Numbered from the stretch's first letter, positions 26,071-35,150 are shown. The stretch: DNA of 64,000 nucleotides from an uncultured Ectothiorhodospiraceae bacterium (GCA_947260005.1 CAMYOL010000017.1:1-64000), one strand, 5' to 3'. Notes: generated from the sequence alone by a model not told the origin. Made by a program: numbers and translations.

Positions 26071-26607
26071 TCAGATCGTTCTATAAAAACGCCAAAGCAA
26101 AAAATCATACCGAACTGATAAGATCACAAATATTATGTAGCCCCAGACCTGAACTGGAGGATAGATATATGGCATTAATTTCTGTGTCTCGTCTGTCAAA
26201 CTCATACAATACTCAGGTTGAATGCCATAATAATTAAAATCCCAGAAATAATGATGAATTGAAAAGGTATTACATAGACCATCCGGTCTCAACAAAAGAA
26301 AATATTGTACAAGCATAAATATAGAGGCCAATGCAGGGATTATGATCATCAAATCTAACAACCATCTATTTTTAATAAAAATTTCTAACCGAAGGATTGA
26401 TTGATCCTTGTTACGCCATAGCCAAAATAACAAAAAAAACAAAATCGGGATAGAGAAAACAACTATATAACCTGCATTTAGGTTCAATTTAAACACCCAT
26501 AGATTAATTTCATCTATAAGAGTCGGTGCACGACTAATTATGATACATGCGATTGATACGACTGCCGCAACAGGTGCGACAACTTGAAATTTCGTCCATT
26601 TTAACAA
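26071..26607 (-). CDS. Hypothetical membrane protein
   Basis: This 178-aa protein has four or five hydrophobic segments: an N-terminal helix (VVAPVAAVVSIACIII), AGYIVVFSIPILFFLLFWLW, LLDLMIIIPALASIFMLV, and a C-terminal YIIFVILSVRYDFLLW. Two cysteines sit in the loop before the last helix. I do not recognise the family. It lies 31 bp after a secreted-protein gene on the same strand and probably shares its transcript, so the two may act together at the envelope. Confidence 0.6.
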   Translation of the reverse strand: MLKWTKFQVVAPVAAVVSIACIIISRAPTLIDEINLWVFKLNLNAGYIVVFSIPILFFLLFWLWRNKDQSILRLEIFIKNRWLLDLMIIIPALASIFMLVQYFLLLRPDGLCNTFSIHHYFWDFNYYGIQPEYCMSLTDETQKLMPYIYPPVQVWGYIIFVILSVRYDFLLWRFYRTI

Positions 26608-26638
26608 TGTTTACCCTCCTCTTATTCAATCAAGTGAA

Positions 26639-27997
26639 TCACTTGATATTCTCAAGTTTAATATCGAGACCGATCCAATACCCCTGAGAAATCAACTTGC
26701 TCGATACCACTTTTGACTTCAATAGTACTTTATCATTCACATATCCCTGGAGTGCGTTTAGGTTCACTTTTGTAGTTCCAATAATACGCGGTAATGCTAA
26801 ATCAACGGTACCATTAAAAGGACCAGCCTGTATAAATCCACATACACTCACTCTTGGAATATTATAATTCAACTTGATCTTTGGCTGCCCTTCTGTGACC
26901 AAAGAAGTTGCCAATGTATTATCTCTAACACTAATCGGAATCGTCCCGTTAAAGGTACCTCCTCCATAAATTCTTACGGGTGGACGCACCCCGCATCCTC
27001 CACCAAGTCCTGGATCGCCATGGCCATGGATTCTTCCATTTGCAGAGACATTTACTCTGCTTGCATATTTGAGTTGTCGTGTCCATCTATACCGCATCTC
27101 GATATCAACACGGCCTCTTAATGGTCGTTGCCCCTGAAACTCGATAAACCATTCCTTTGTGCCTAATGGAGTTGACTCACTCTTTCCATCAATATGACCA
27201 TATGGGTTCTCTAGAAAGAAGTCTGCCTGGATGTTACCAGCTGATTCATTAAGCATTCTCGACAAAAGTTTACCACTGATAAATAATCCATTGGATTGTA
27301 AATCACTATACTCTAAAAGCTTAAATTCAGGATCATCTGTTAAGTTATTTCCCGAGAACATTCCGACCTGAATATTCCCATTAGTAATCTTCACACCGCC
27401 AAGCGAAAACCTAAGTATTCCCGTTCTGGTTCTGACATACGCAACCACATCTGCTTGAGCTTTATTAAATCTTTGTCGACTTCGGATAGCTCGGTTAATT
27501 CCTTCTATGTGAAACTCAGTTGATATTGGAATATTTACTTTATTCAAAGATGTTGGTAAAAAAGTAATTGCCGAAAAGAACACTGCTTTTATCAATTTAA
27601 AGGGTTCAGTATAAGAAATATCCTCATAGCGTGGTCCAATACTCAATAACTCTGGTGTTAACACTAGCAAACGATCCTTTGCGCTTATGTGAAGCTTTAC
27701 CTTGGCTCGTACTGGCATTTCATCTGCTGACCCTTTATCAAAGACAGCACCGGTGAGTTTAATTATTACAGGATTGTTTTTTAACTCCACTGTGTGTGAG
27801 TCAATTCTCAAAATCGCTTTTTTAGGTGTTTTTAGATTAATTTGCGTTGGTATTAGTTGAGGTATCAATTTTTCAACCGTATCGCCTGATAGTTGAACTA
27901 CGGCATCAGGGATATCAGCAAATGCTTTCACTGTAAAAATTAGTGTACTAATTATACAGACATGCTTGATTGTATTTTGCACACTTTTCTGTAACAT
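26639..27997 (-). CDS. Hypothetical secreted protein
   Basis: This is a 452-aa exported protein with a signal peptide (hydrophobic VCIISTLIFTVKAFA, cleavage near residue 28). The body is predicted beta-rich, with alternating hydrophobic residues and many short basic-polar strands, plus a glycine-rich segment (HGHGDPGLGGGCGVRP) near residue 330. No catalytic motif is evident. It is the first gene of a two-gene unit with the membrane protein downstream. Being in an island and exported, it could be a surface or antagonism factor, but the sequence does not decide this. Confidence 0.6.
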   Translation of the reverse strand: MLQKSVQNTIKHVCIISTLIFTVKAFADIPDAVVQLSGDTVEKLIPQLIPTQINLKTPKKAILRIDSHTVELKNNPVIIKLTGAVFDKGSADEMPVRAKVKLHISAKDRLLVLTPELLSIGPRYEDISYTEPFKLIKAVFFSAITFLPTSLNKVNIPISTEFHIEGINRAIRSRQRFNKAQADVVAYVRTRTGILRFSLGGVKITNGNIQVGMFSGNNLTDDPEFKLLEYSDLQSNGLFISGKLLSRMLNESAGNIQADFFLENPYGHIDGKSESTPLGTKEWFIEFQGQRPLRGRVDIEMRYRWTRQLKYASRVNVSANGRIHGHGDPGLGGGCGVRPPVRIYGGGTFNGTIPISVRDNTLATSLVTEGQPKIKLNYNIPRVSVCGFIQAGPFNGTVDLALPRIIGTTKVNLNALQGYVNDKVLLKSKVVSSKLISQGYWIGLDIKLENIK

Positions 27998-28262
27998 CGA
28001 TACCCCTCCACATAAAACTGATATTATAAACTAGCACTCTTAGAGCGAACTGACACCACCACTTTTTTTTTTCAGAACACCCAACATCTGCAATGAAGAC
28101 TACACGGCATTTTACTTTTTACACCATCCAGAATCAGCCCCTTAGATGCGGCTCAATCTCCTTCCTACCAATCTGATGACGACAGATAGAAAACTCATCA
28201 AGTATGTAGACAGAAAGTCCGCATTAGAAATATAACTCTCGGATTCGCAACTGGCTACTGTG
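27998..28262. other. Intergenic region upstream of the secreted-protein gene
   Basis: No gene is visible. It includes a run of T (near 28062-28073) and an otherwise ordinary AT-rich spacer that must contain the promoter of the minus-strand secreted-protein gene. It leads into the MITE-like element that begins at 28263. Confidence 0.3.
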
Positions 28263-28438
28263 GGTCCAGGCTGTGTGAAAACTCAATTTTTGATCAATTG
28301 AAAATTATTATTTCCCACTTAGCTATGTAATATTCATATTCAATCTGTTTTCTGTACGACAAGTACATTATATATTTACTAAATATGTTCGATGATCCCA
28401 CTTTCAAAAATCGATTTTTGTTTTCACACAGTCTGGGT
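28263..28438. mobile_element. MITE-like element with 20-bp terminal inverted repeats
   Basis: The 176-bp segment starts with GGTCCAGGCTGTGTGAAAAC (28263-28282) and ends with its complement, three mismatches in 20 bases (28419-28438). A CTGTGTGAAAAC terminus is familiar from insertion-sequence ends. The interior is AT-rich and cannot encode a transposase, so it would have depended on one elsewhere. No target-site duplication is obvious. It lies in a gene-free gap of the island. Confidence 0.6.
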
Positions 28439-28580
28439 CGCATCCGGCCTGCCAGCATCAGAATATGAATGTCTACTGTTGAACAGTATTCGAAAACCAA
28501 TTATCAGCTTAAGTTCGAATTATTACACATAAACCCGAAAATATAGACATTCGAACTTTTGCTTAATAGCTGGCGCTGTT

Positions 28581-29282
28581 TTATTCGTTTGTCGACGTTG
28601 AAGCTGTTGTTAGATTTGTGTTTTCGAACTGATCAATTTCAGCAAACAAATCATCAAAAAATGACCTAAATATATCCAGACAATGTTCGGTAAATCCCTT
28701 TCTAATAAGTATACGTTCAGACTGATCTAGATCTAGAAAAGGGGATGAGTCTATATATGACTTGATTGGTCTTTTTTCTTCTTCACTACCTTTTAGTTTT
28801 CCATCATTATGAACAAATAAGTTTCTGATTCTTTGAATGGTTTTAACCTCTGACCATTCGTTGTTTAGTGGGAAATTTATACCAATCACTTTAATTAAGT
28901 ATTTTCTGGCGGTGTCAATTATGCCATTGCCTTTTAAATCTTTAACTTTTATTGAATGATTGCTATGTTTTTCATAAACTGAACATAAAACATTGAGATG
29001 ATTTTCTAGAAGCGTATATATGCTAATTAGTTCAGATTTTCTTTGAAAGTTAGGAAAAACTTCATTTAACAACCAGTAATCATCGCAATAAAATTCATAG
29101 TATTCTTCTTTTTCTTCTTCTGTGTAATTCTTGGTTCGTTCTTCATGATAGTTTTCGAGATCATCTACTTCTTTTTTTAAATAATTCTCTATACCATTTA
29201 CGTGGATCTTGAATAAATCAATATCATCCCGTATCCCTCTTTGAAATATACCAATTCTCATTCTTTTAAACTGTTTACTCAT
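28581..29282 (-). CDS. HEPN-domain-like protein
   Basis: This is a 233-aa, mostly helical, soluble protein. The segment RIRNLFVHNDGKL near residues 151-163 contains RN-x3-H (Arg153, Asn154, His158), the catalytic Rx4-6H pattern of HEPN ribonucleases. The earlier ISIYTLLENHLNVLC helix is like those found in HEPN proteins of the abortive-infection type. A charged coiled-coil-like stretch (KKEVDDLENYHEERTKNYTEEE) is near residue 36. HEPN proteins are common in toxin-antitoxin and anti-phage systems. No partner antitoxin is evident, so the defence role is an inference from motif and island location. Confidence 0.65.
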   Translation of the reverse strand: MSKQFKRMRIGIFQRGIRDDIDLFKIHVNGIENYLKKEVDDLENYHEERTKNYTEEEKEEYYEFYCDDYWLLNEVFPNFQRKSELISIYTLLENHLNVLCSVYEKHSNHSIKVKDLKGNGIIDTARKYLIKVIGINFPLNNEWSEVKTIQRIRNLFVHNDGKLKGSEEEKRPIKSYIDSSPFLDLDQSERILIRKGFTEHCLDIFRSFFDDLFAEIDQFENTNLTTASTSTNE

Positions 29283-29375
29283 AAGAGCCTCATTATAAAA
29301 CTAACATTATACACACTAAACTCTGTGTGCAAATATAGGCAAATGGCAACGTAGTAAATACTAAATTGCGACTTG

Positions 29376-29672
29376 TTATTCGTGATTAATAAAGACATAG
29401 CGCCCACTGGCCAGCAAAATATTTCTTAGAAATTCAGATGCATTGTTTAAATTTTTAGTTTGATGACTAATTCTAGTAATATCCTTAACACCATGAAATA
29501 GATAATTTCTGAGCCGATAGGTAATTAATAAAAGTGCATGAACTATAATATTCACTGGGTATGTATCTACCCCAATTAGCACTTCTGTAACAAGATTTCT
29601 GTGAGGAGCATGACTTAAATATAGGTACTCAAACCGATTATTGGTTTGGCCTTCTTCATTTGCCCGTTTCGT
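29376..29672 (-). pseudogene. HEPN-family gene remnant fused to integrase debris
   Basis: On the minus strand a frame open from 29672 down to a stop at 29376 encodes NRFEYLYLSHAPHRNL, then IVHALLLITYRLRNYLFHGVKD and a helical end. YRLRNYLFHG holds another RN-x3-H motif (Arg, Asn, His) typical of HEPN domains. The reading frame enters from sequence that, in another frame, is still integrase, so the N-terminal part of the HEPN gene is missing. Whether the 68-residue GTG-started end (29582) is ever made is unknown. Confidence 0.6.
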
Positions 29673-30586
29673 TTACTGGCCCTGCGTTTTGGGAAAACAT
29701 ACTCAGAATTACAGGCGTGTACTTTTAACTCCTGCAACCACTCCATCACTACAGGTGGAAGAGGCACTGAAAATGCAACACCTGTTTTGCTTCTTTCCTG
29801 TGGTATATGTCATATCGCCTCATCAAGGCTGAATTCCTCCCTGCTAGCGGCAACCAGTTCGCCCTTTCTCACTCCAAGTACGACCAGTAACGCCACAGCT
29901 AGATAATTCTCTCGCGCAAACTGATCGCTGTTATCACGAAAATAGCTAAATACTGTAATCAGTTCATCAATACTCAGTGCACTTGTACGGCTTTTTTCAA
30001 TACCGCCTGCTTGCATAACAGTAAATGCCTCTGCCTGATTATGTGTCATCAGGTTCAAGCGTATGCCGTGGCGAAATAGCTGCTTACAGTAACCCAATGC
30101 ATCATTGGCAATTGTCGATCTGCCGCTTTTAACAATTTTTTCAATTGCCGCTCGAATATCTAAAGGCGTAATACGATCCAGACTCAGCTCACCAAACTGT
30201 GGCGCTAAATCATTTTTATATCGTGCACAAGGTATGTTTGGATGCTTCAGTCGTCTGTCAAAATCTAACAACCAATCTTCAGCTAATTCATTAACCGTTT
30301 TTACTTTTACGGTGGCTGATCTCTTTTTCTCTGCAAGTAGATCAATTCCTTCACGGACATCGACCTTTAATTTTGCAGCCATCATTGTTGCATTTGCTAA
30401 AGATAAATCCGGGTATCGGCCGATTGTGATCTCGCACCTTTTACCGTCAATTGTATAGCGCACATTCCAGAAACCCGTACCTTCGTTACTCACACGAAGA
30501 TACAGGCCATGACCCGCAGCAAAGCGACCGGGTTCTTTTTTACGCAGTAATGACTTTATCTGTTTATCGTTAAGTTTGACGCTCAT
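29615..30586 (-). pseudogene. Tyrosine integrase, interrupted by a stop and truncated
   Basis: The intact 258-residue N-terminal part is a phage/island integrase with an arm-binding domain (GLYLRVSNEGTGFWNVRY, then GRYPDLSLANA), a core-binding domain (PNIPCARYKNDLAPQFGEL) and the first catalytic arginine in GVRKGELVA. After SLDEAI an in-frame TGA appears where relatives have Trp (TGG). Beyond it the frame continues as HIPQERSKTGVAFSVPL and VFPKRRASKR, then ends before the HxxR and Tyr motifs, where HEPN sequence takes over. The enzyme therefore lacks its nucleophile. The gene reads away from yicC, with arm sites and an att repeat at its 5' side. Confidence 0.88.
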
Positions 30587-30605
30587 ATCGCCCCTGTTGT
30601 CTCAA

Positions 30606-30677
30606 GTGGTGACAGAAAATAAATTTTCTGTCATTTAACGTGGTGGCAGATTCATATGTCACCGGTTCTGTCACCAC
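30606..30677. promoter_or_regulatory. Integrase arm-type repeats and operator-like palindromes
   Basis: Three copies of a GTGGTGACAGA-like site occur: 30606-30616, 30640-30650 (one change) and the inverted 30667-30677. The outer two form a 12-bp inverted repeat. Inside, GACAGAAAAT/ATTTTCTGTC is a perfect palindrome (30611-30632). The cluster lies between the integrase start and the att repeat, so it may serve as arm sites and as an operator for int. Confidence 0.65.
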
Positions 30678-30791
30678 TATGCTGAAACAATGGGGGGGTA
30701 AATGTAAACGGTTTGGAATTTAAAAATTCATTTAATGCTTGTATACTAGCGCAAAATGAAGGTTTAAAACATTTTGAAACAACGTGAAACA

Positions 30792-31658
30792 TCATTCAAT
30801 ATTCTGAACCTGCTCTCGCATTTGCTCGATCAAAACCTTTAAGTCTACCGAAGCGGTTCCCGTGCGTGCATCCGTTGATTTTGAACCTAAGGTATTTGCC
30901 TCACGATTTAATTCCTGCATTAAAAAATCCAGACGTCGTCCAACCGGTTTAGTTTGCTGCAACACTCGTTTAACTTCTTCGACATGAGTGTCAAGTCGGT
31001 CGATCTCTTCATCCACATCAATTTTTTGAGCCATATAGGCAAGTTCTTGTTCCAGACGCACTTCATCCAGCTCACCTTTAACTTCTTCGAGCCTCGTCAA
31101 TAAGCGTTCGCGCCAACTTTGTTTTATTTCGGGAATTAAGGTGGTCACCTGTTTCACGATGTCGCTGATACCATCACAACGTTGTTCTATAATTTGTTTT
31201 AATTTTTCACCTTCCCCTTCTCTATTTTGCACTAACTCTTTTAGAGCGGAGTCTAATAAACCAAGTGTCGCCTTGTGTAATATCTCGGCTTCAACTTCCG
31301 GGGTCTGCAAAACACCAGGCCAACGCATAACTTCAAGTGGACTAACCGGGCGTGTCTGTTGAAAGTGATTATCGATTTGCTTAGTAGCGGTCGCCAGTTT
31401 TTGAATCAGTTGATCATCCAGCTGAAGATCATCTGCACTCATTTGTTGGGGCTGGTATCGTACCGTGCAATCAACTTTGCCACGACTTAATCCTTTTTGG
31501 ATGCCTTCTCGTAACTTTGTTTCGATAACACGAATTTCTTCAGGTAAACGCAACGACACATCAAGATAACGATGGTTAACGGAACGTAATTCCAGGGTCA
31601 ATATTCCCCATGCTTCAGCACTCTCCTGCCTGGCAAAGGCCGTCATACTTCTAATCAT
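30792..31658 (-). CDS. yicC: YicC family endoribonuclease
   Basis: YicC/YloC proteins are endoribonucleases involved in RNA turnover. The 288-aa protein has the full family architecture: the start MIRSMTAFARQ, then LELRSVNHRYLDVSLRLPE, and the C-terminal domain ending GRRLDFLMQELNREANTLGSK and IEQMREQVQNIE. The 3' end is the attachment site of the island. The usual downstream partner gmk is now 9.8 kb away. It is divergent from the kinase gene. Confidence 0.94.
   Translation of the reverse strand: MIRSMTAFARQESAEAWGILTLELRSVNHRYLDVSLRLPEEIRVIETKLREGIQKGLSRGKVDCTVRYQPQQMSADDLQLDDQLIQKLATATKQIDNHFQQTRPVSPLEVMRWPGVLQTPEVEAEILHKATLGLLDSALKELVQNREGEGEKLKQIIEQRCDGISDIVKQVTTLIPEIKQSWRERLLTRLEEVKGELDEVRLEQELAYMAQKIDVDEEIDRLDTHVEEVKRVLQQTKPVGRRLDFLMQELNREANTLGSKSTDARTGTASVDLKVLIEQMREQVQNIE
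30794..30820. repeat. Attachment-site repeat, yicC end of island
   Basis: This is the 27-bp partner of 23508-23534, overlapping the last eight codons of yicC. Integration here keeps the yicC product unchanged because the repeat restores the same C-terminal residues. Confidence 0.85.
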
Positions 31659-31830
31659 TGTGCACCTTTTTGTTGATCAATTTAATTCTGGCCAATAACT
31701 AATGTTTGCAACAGGGTAGCCGACTTAAATAAGTGTCACAACTCTCCAATTTTTGGGTTTGTGTGATAAGCTTATTAGCCTAAATGAGCACGAATTTAAC
31801 CAGTAGCGAAACCCAAACCCGAATTTAAGC

Positions 31831-32736
31831 ATGGCCATTCCTGAGAACGCACTCCCCCCTGGAACCAAAATCGATGAATTCACCATCGAGCATGTCCTGG
31901 GGGGTGGCGGTTTCAGTATTGTGTATCTGGCCACACCGAACGGCGGTGGCGATGGCGTCGTCATTAAAGAATACATGCCCAGCAGCATGGCCACTCGTAA
32001 TGAGAACCTATCGGTGATTCCAGCTTCGGAGCAACTCAATGACCGCTTTGCTCATGGCCGTCGTCTATTTTTCCAGGAAGCCAGTACCCTAACGACATTA
32101 AAACATCCCAATATCGTCAATGTGATCAATTTTTTTCGCGATAACGGTACTGTTTATATGGTCATGAGCTATGAAGAAGGCGCCAATCTTCAGGCCTATA
32201 TAAAGAAACATAAAGGTAATCTGAGCGAAGAATTTGTGATGGCGGTGTTTTTGCCGTTATTAGACGGTCTACAGATGATTCACAGTAAAGGTCTGCTGCA
32301 TCTCGATATCAAACCCAGCAACATCCACCTGCGCCAGGGTGCGAACCCATTACTACTGGATTTCGGTGCCGTACATGAAATGATGCAGACTCGTCAATTT
32401 CAACCAAATCAGGTTATCACGCCTGGATTTTCCCCGATAGAACAACTCGACCCAGGTGGTTATGTCGGTCCCTGGACTGATATTTACGCGATTGGCGCGA
32501 CGATGCGCGCCTGTCTTGAAGGCGTATCGCCCCCTGCTTCCCCTCAACGCCGGGAAAAAGATGAACTACGTCCGGCAGTCAGTGCATTTAAGAAAAAATA
32601 TTCACCGCACCTGCTAGAGGCAGTTGATTGGGCAATGGAAGTCGATCCCATGCTACGTCCGCAGTCAGTCGACAAATTAATTGATGCCTTGAATGGCAAA
32701 AAAGTACAACCGAAAAAATCTTTGTTCAGGTTTTAA
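31831..32736 (+). CDS. Ser/Thr protein kinase
   Basis: This 301-aa eukaryotic-type kinase has no membrane or sensor domain. Kinase motifs are in order: a glycine-rich loop (LGGGGFSIVY, near residue 24), the ATP lysine in VVIKEY (near residue 47), HLDIKPSNIHL as the catalytic loop, DFGA for magnesium binding, and TPGFSPIEQ in the place of APE. The catalytic Asp and Lys are kept although the Arg of HRD is Leu. The phosphatase gene follows after 2 bp, giving a matched writer/eraser pair. The substrate is unknown. An FHA-domain gene nearby (36420) could encode a reader. Confidence 0.9.
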   Translation: MAIPENALPPGTKIDEFTIEHVLGGGGFSIVYLATPNGGGDGVVIKEYMPSSMATRNENLSVIPASEQLNDRFAHGRRLFFQEASTLTTLKHPNIVNVINFFRDNGTVYMVMSYEEGANLQAYIKKHKGNLSEEFVMAVFLPLLDGLQMIHSKGLLHLDIKPSNIHLRQGANPLLLDFGAVHEMMQTRQFQPNQVITPGFSPIEQLDPGGYVGPWTDIYAIGATMRACLEGVSPPASPQRREKDELRPAVSAFKKKYSPHLLEAVDWAMEVDPMLRPQSVDKLIDALNGKKVQPKKSLFRF

Positions 32737-32738
32737 TA

Positions 32739-33605
32739 ATGCAATATGTCATTGGCAAAAGCAGTCGTTTAGGTAACCGATCGATTAATCAGGATCGAAT
32801 CGCGGCTTTGGAACGAGACAATACTGTCATGCTCGTACTCGGTGATGGTCTGGGTGGCCGGGTTGGCGGAGAATTAGCGGCACAGGTACTAGTGGATACC
32901 GTTGCTAAAGAATTTCAGGCAGCAACCTTACCCATTCAGACGCCAAAAGATTTTTTAACCAGTGCCCTGCATCGAGCACACTTTTCGGTTATTGATGAAG
33001 GAAAAAAACAGGACCCGCCATTAAACCCTGGCACTACCGCGGTATTGTGCTTAATTCAACAAGGGCAGGCCTGGTGGGCACATGTCGGTGATAGCCGTTT
33101 GTATTTGTTTCGAGGCAGCGTGCCGATTTATCGCACTAAGGATCACTCCTATGTCGAGAAGCTATATCAAAAGGGTGAAATTAGTCATGACAAGAGAGCA
33201 TCACATCCGCTGCGAAATTACATGACTCGTTGTATTGGTTTGAGTGAAGGCATCCCGGAAGTCACCGTCAGTAATGCCGTTGCCTTGCACGCGGGTGATG
33301 TCCTGATGTTATGTTCTGACGGCCTTTGGGAACCGCTCGAAGAAATGGAAATCGGTGCCAAGATCATGGACGGACGAATTGAGGATGCCCTCGACCTGCT
33401 CGCGCAGGAGGCCGAAGAAAAAACTTATCCTAATAGCGATAATACCAGTGGTGTGGCGATCCAGATTATGTCGTTACAATTAGTTGGTCGTGCCATTCAG
33501 GATGGAATAGAAAAGCAAGTTAACAAAGCTGCCAAACTCGATGACGTGCAAAATGCCGTCGATGTAATTGAACAAACATTTAAACTGTACAAAGACGAAA
33601 TGTAA
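32739..33605 (+). CDS. PP2C family Ser/Thr phosphatase
   Basis: This 288-aa soluble PP2C/PPM phosphatase shows the metal-binding motifs: NRSINQDR with Asp near residue 20, GDGLGGRVGGE near residue 37, the central WWAHVGDSRLYLF, and LMLCSDGLWE followed by SDNTSGVAI with the last metal aspartate. The C-terminal 45 residues are a helical extension. It lies 2 bp after the kinase gene and would reverse its phosphorylation. The kinase-phosphatase-rph order recurs in related bacteria from general knowledge of the region. Confidence 0.92.
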   Translation: MQYVIGKSSRLGNRSINQDRIAALERDNTVMLVLGDGLGGRVGGELAAQVLVDTVAKEFQAATLPIQTPKDFLTSALHRAHFSVIDEGKKQDPPLNPGTTAVLCLIQQGQAWWAHVGDSRLYLFRGSVPIYRTKDHSYVEKLYQKGEISHDKRASHPLRNYMTRCIGLSEGIPEVTVSNAVALHAGDVLMLCSDGLWEPLEEMEIGAKIMDGRIEDALDLLAQEAEEKTYPNSDNTSGVAIQIMSLQLVGRAIQDGIEKQVNKAAKLDDVQNAVDVIEQTFKLYKDEM

Positions 33606-33811
33606 TTTCACCGAGGTTTAAAAGCAATTCTATACTGCGAGCTGCTAACATGAATACTCTAAAGCATAAATCTGCTTTGCAACTGCTAATTTGGAAGACG
33701 ATATACTCTGGCATCTTTGCCTAAGTGTCGTTATCCTGGATTTTAATTATTATCTAAAAAGCTAAAGATCAGCTGATTATATTCTCAATCAATATTTAAG
33801 AAGGTTCAATT

Positions 33812-34543
33812 ATGTGTTCAAGTATTACCCGCCCCAGTGGACGAGCTGCCAATGAAATTCGCCAGGTAAAAATTACTCGTGACTACACCAAACATGCAGA
33901 AGGCTCAGTCCTCGTTGAGTTTGGTGATACAAAAGTTTTATGCAATGCCACAGTTGAAAACAAAGTACCCAGATTCTTAAAAGGCAGCGGCCAGGGCTGG
34001 GTGACGGCGGAATACGGTATGTTGCCACGCTCGACCGGTAGCCGCATGGGACGTGAAGCGGCGCGAGGCAAACAAGGTGGACGCACGATGGAAATCCAGA
34101 GATTGATCGGTCGTTCCTTGCGCGCGGCAGTGGATCTTGAAAAATTAGGAGAAAACACCATCACGGTTGACTGTGATGTTATCCAGGCCGATGGTGGAAC
34201 ACGCACCGCATCGATCACCGGTGGTTTTGTCGCTCTGGCCGATGCAATCCAACATTTACTGGATAAAAATTTAATAGCCGATAACCCTATTCAATCGCAT
34301 ATTGCCTCGATATCGGTTGGTGTATACCAGGGCCTTCCCATCTCTGATCTGGATTACCCAGAAGATTCAAATTGCGAAACCGACATGAACATCGTTATGA
34401 ACGATCATGATGGCTTTATTGAGATTCAAGGCACAGCAGAAGGGGCTGCTTTTACTGACTCGGAACTGCAAGCGATGTTAAAACTGGGACATGATGCCAT
34501 TCGTGATTTAATCAAAGTGCAAAAAGCCGCATTACAGGTTTAG
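33812..34543 (+). CDS. rph: Ribonuclease PH
   Basis: RNase PH is the phosphorolytic 3' exoribonuclease that trims tRNA precursors. The protein is 243 aa, close to the standard 238. Conserved blocks are [20 protein letters not shown] at the start, the [17 protein letters not shown] phosphate-binding region, the [13 protein letters not shown] helix, and [18 protein letters not shown]. It starts a run of ten co-directional genes that ends at 40782. Confidence 0.96.
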   Translation: MCSSITRPSGRAANEIRQVKITRDYTKHAEGSVLVEFGDTKVLCNATVENKVPRFLKGSGQGWVTAEYGMLPRSTGSRMGREAARGKQGGRTMEIQRLIGRSLRAAVDLEKLGENTITVDCDVIQADGGTRTASITGGFVALADAIQHLLDKNLIADNPIQSHIASISVGVYQGLPISDLDYPEDSNCETDMNIVMNDHDGFIEIQGTAEGAAFTDSELQAMLKLGHDAIRDLIKVQKAALQV

Positions 34544-34553
34544 ATTCACTAAC

Positions 34554-35150
34554 ATGATAAATAAAGTTGTTCTCGCCAGTAACAACCCAGGCAAGGTTCG
34601 TGAGATCGGCCAACTGCTTGCAGGCCTGAAAATCGAGGTAGTACCACAATCTGACTTTAACATCCCTGAAATTGAAGAAACCGGCCTGACCTTTGTCGAA
34701 AATGCGATTATAAAAGCCCGTCATGCAGCTGAACTTAGTCAGCTACCGGCACTGGCCGATGACTCTGGACTCGAAGTAGATGCATTAAAAGGTGCCCCTG
34801 GAATCTATTCAGCACGTTATGCCGGCGACGGTGCGAGCGATACGCAAAATCTGGAAAAGCTCATTGCAGAGTTACAGGCACTGGATAACCCTGTTCGCTC
34901 CGCTCGTTTTCAATGTTTAATGGTGTTAATGGAACACGCCGCTGATCCTACGCCATTAATGTGTCAGGGCACATGGCAAGGTGAAATCATTGATACACCT
35001 AAAGGTGAAAATGGTTTCGGTTATGATCCTGTTTTTTATGTTCCAACAGAACACTGCACCTCGGCCGAATTACCAGCTGATAAAAAAAATGCCTTAAGTC
35101 ACCGCGGCCAGGCTTTAAATTGCTTACTTGAAAAACTATCGAACCAATAA
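34554..35150 (+). CDS. rdgB: dITP/XTP pyrophosphatase
   Basis: This enzyme hydrolyses non-canonical purine triphosphates (dITP, XTP) and so keeps them out of DNA. At 198 aa it is the normal length. Motifs are SNNPGKVREI at the start, TGLTFVENAIIKARHAA, ALADDSGLEVDALKGAPGIYS with the catalytic Asp, and GFGYDPVF plus a final KNALSHRGQA. It begins 10 bp after rph, a frequent pairing. Confidence 0.95.
   Translation: MINKVVLASNNPGKVREIGQLLAGLKIEVVPQSDFNIPEIEETGLTFVENAIIKARHAAELSQLPALADDSGLEVDALKGAPGIYSARYAGDGASDTQNLEKLIAELQALDNPVRSARFQCLMVLMEHAADPTPLMCQGTWQGEIIDTPKGENGFGYDPVFYVPTEHCTSAELPADKKNALSHRGQALNCLLEKLSNQ

Larger units (their letters stand above)
23508..30820. mobile_element. Genomic island integrated at the 3' end of yicC
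   Basis: This is a 7.3-kb segment bounded by near-identical 27-bp direct repeats (23508-23534 and 30794-30820) that copy the last codons of yicC. A tyrosine integrase lies beside the yicC end and reads away from it, the usual layout. Copies of the motif TCTGTCACCAC (or its complement) lie just inside both ends, as expected for integrase arm sites. The 3' end of yicC is a known integration site for mobilizable islands such as MGIVflInd1. Cargo includes the TIGR04255 cassette, a membrane/secreted pair, a MITE-like element and HEPN genes. The integrase is broken, so the island should no longer move by itself. Confidence 0.85.

Noticed and set aside
31831-32736. Kinase as an inactive pseudokinase
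   Set aside because: The HRD Arg is Leu, but the catalytic Asp, ATP-binding Lys and DFG Asp are present, so activity is expected.
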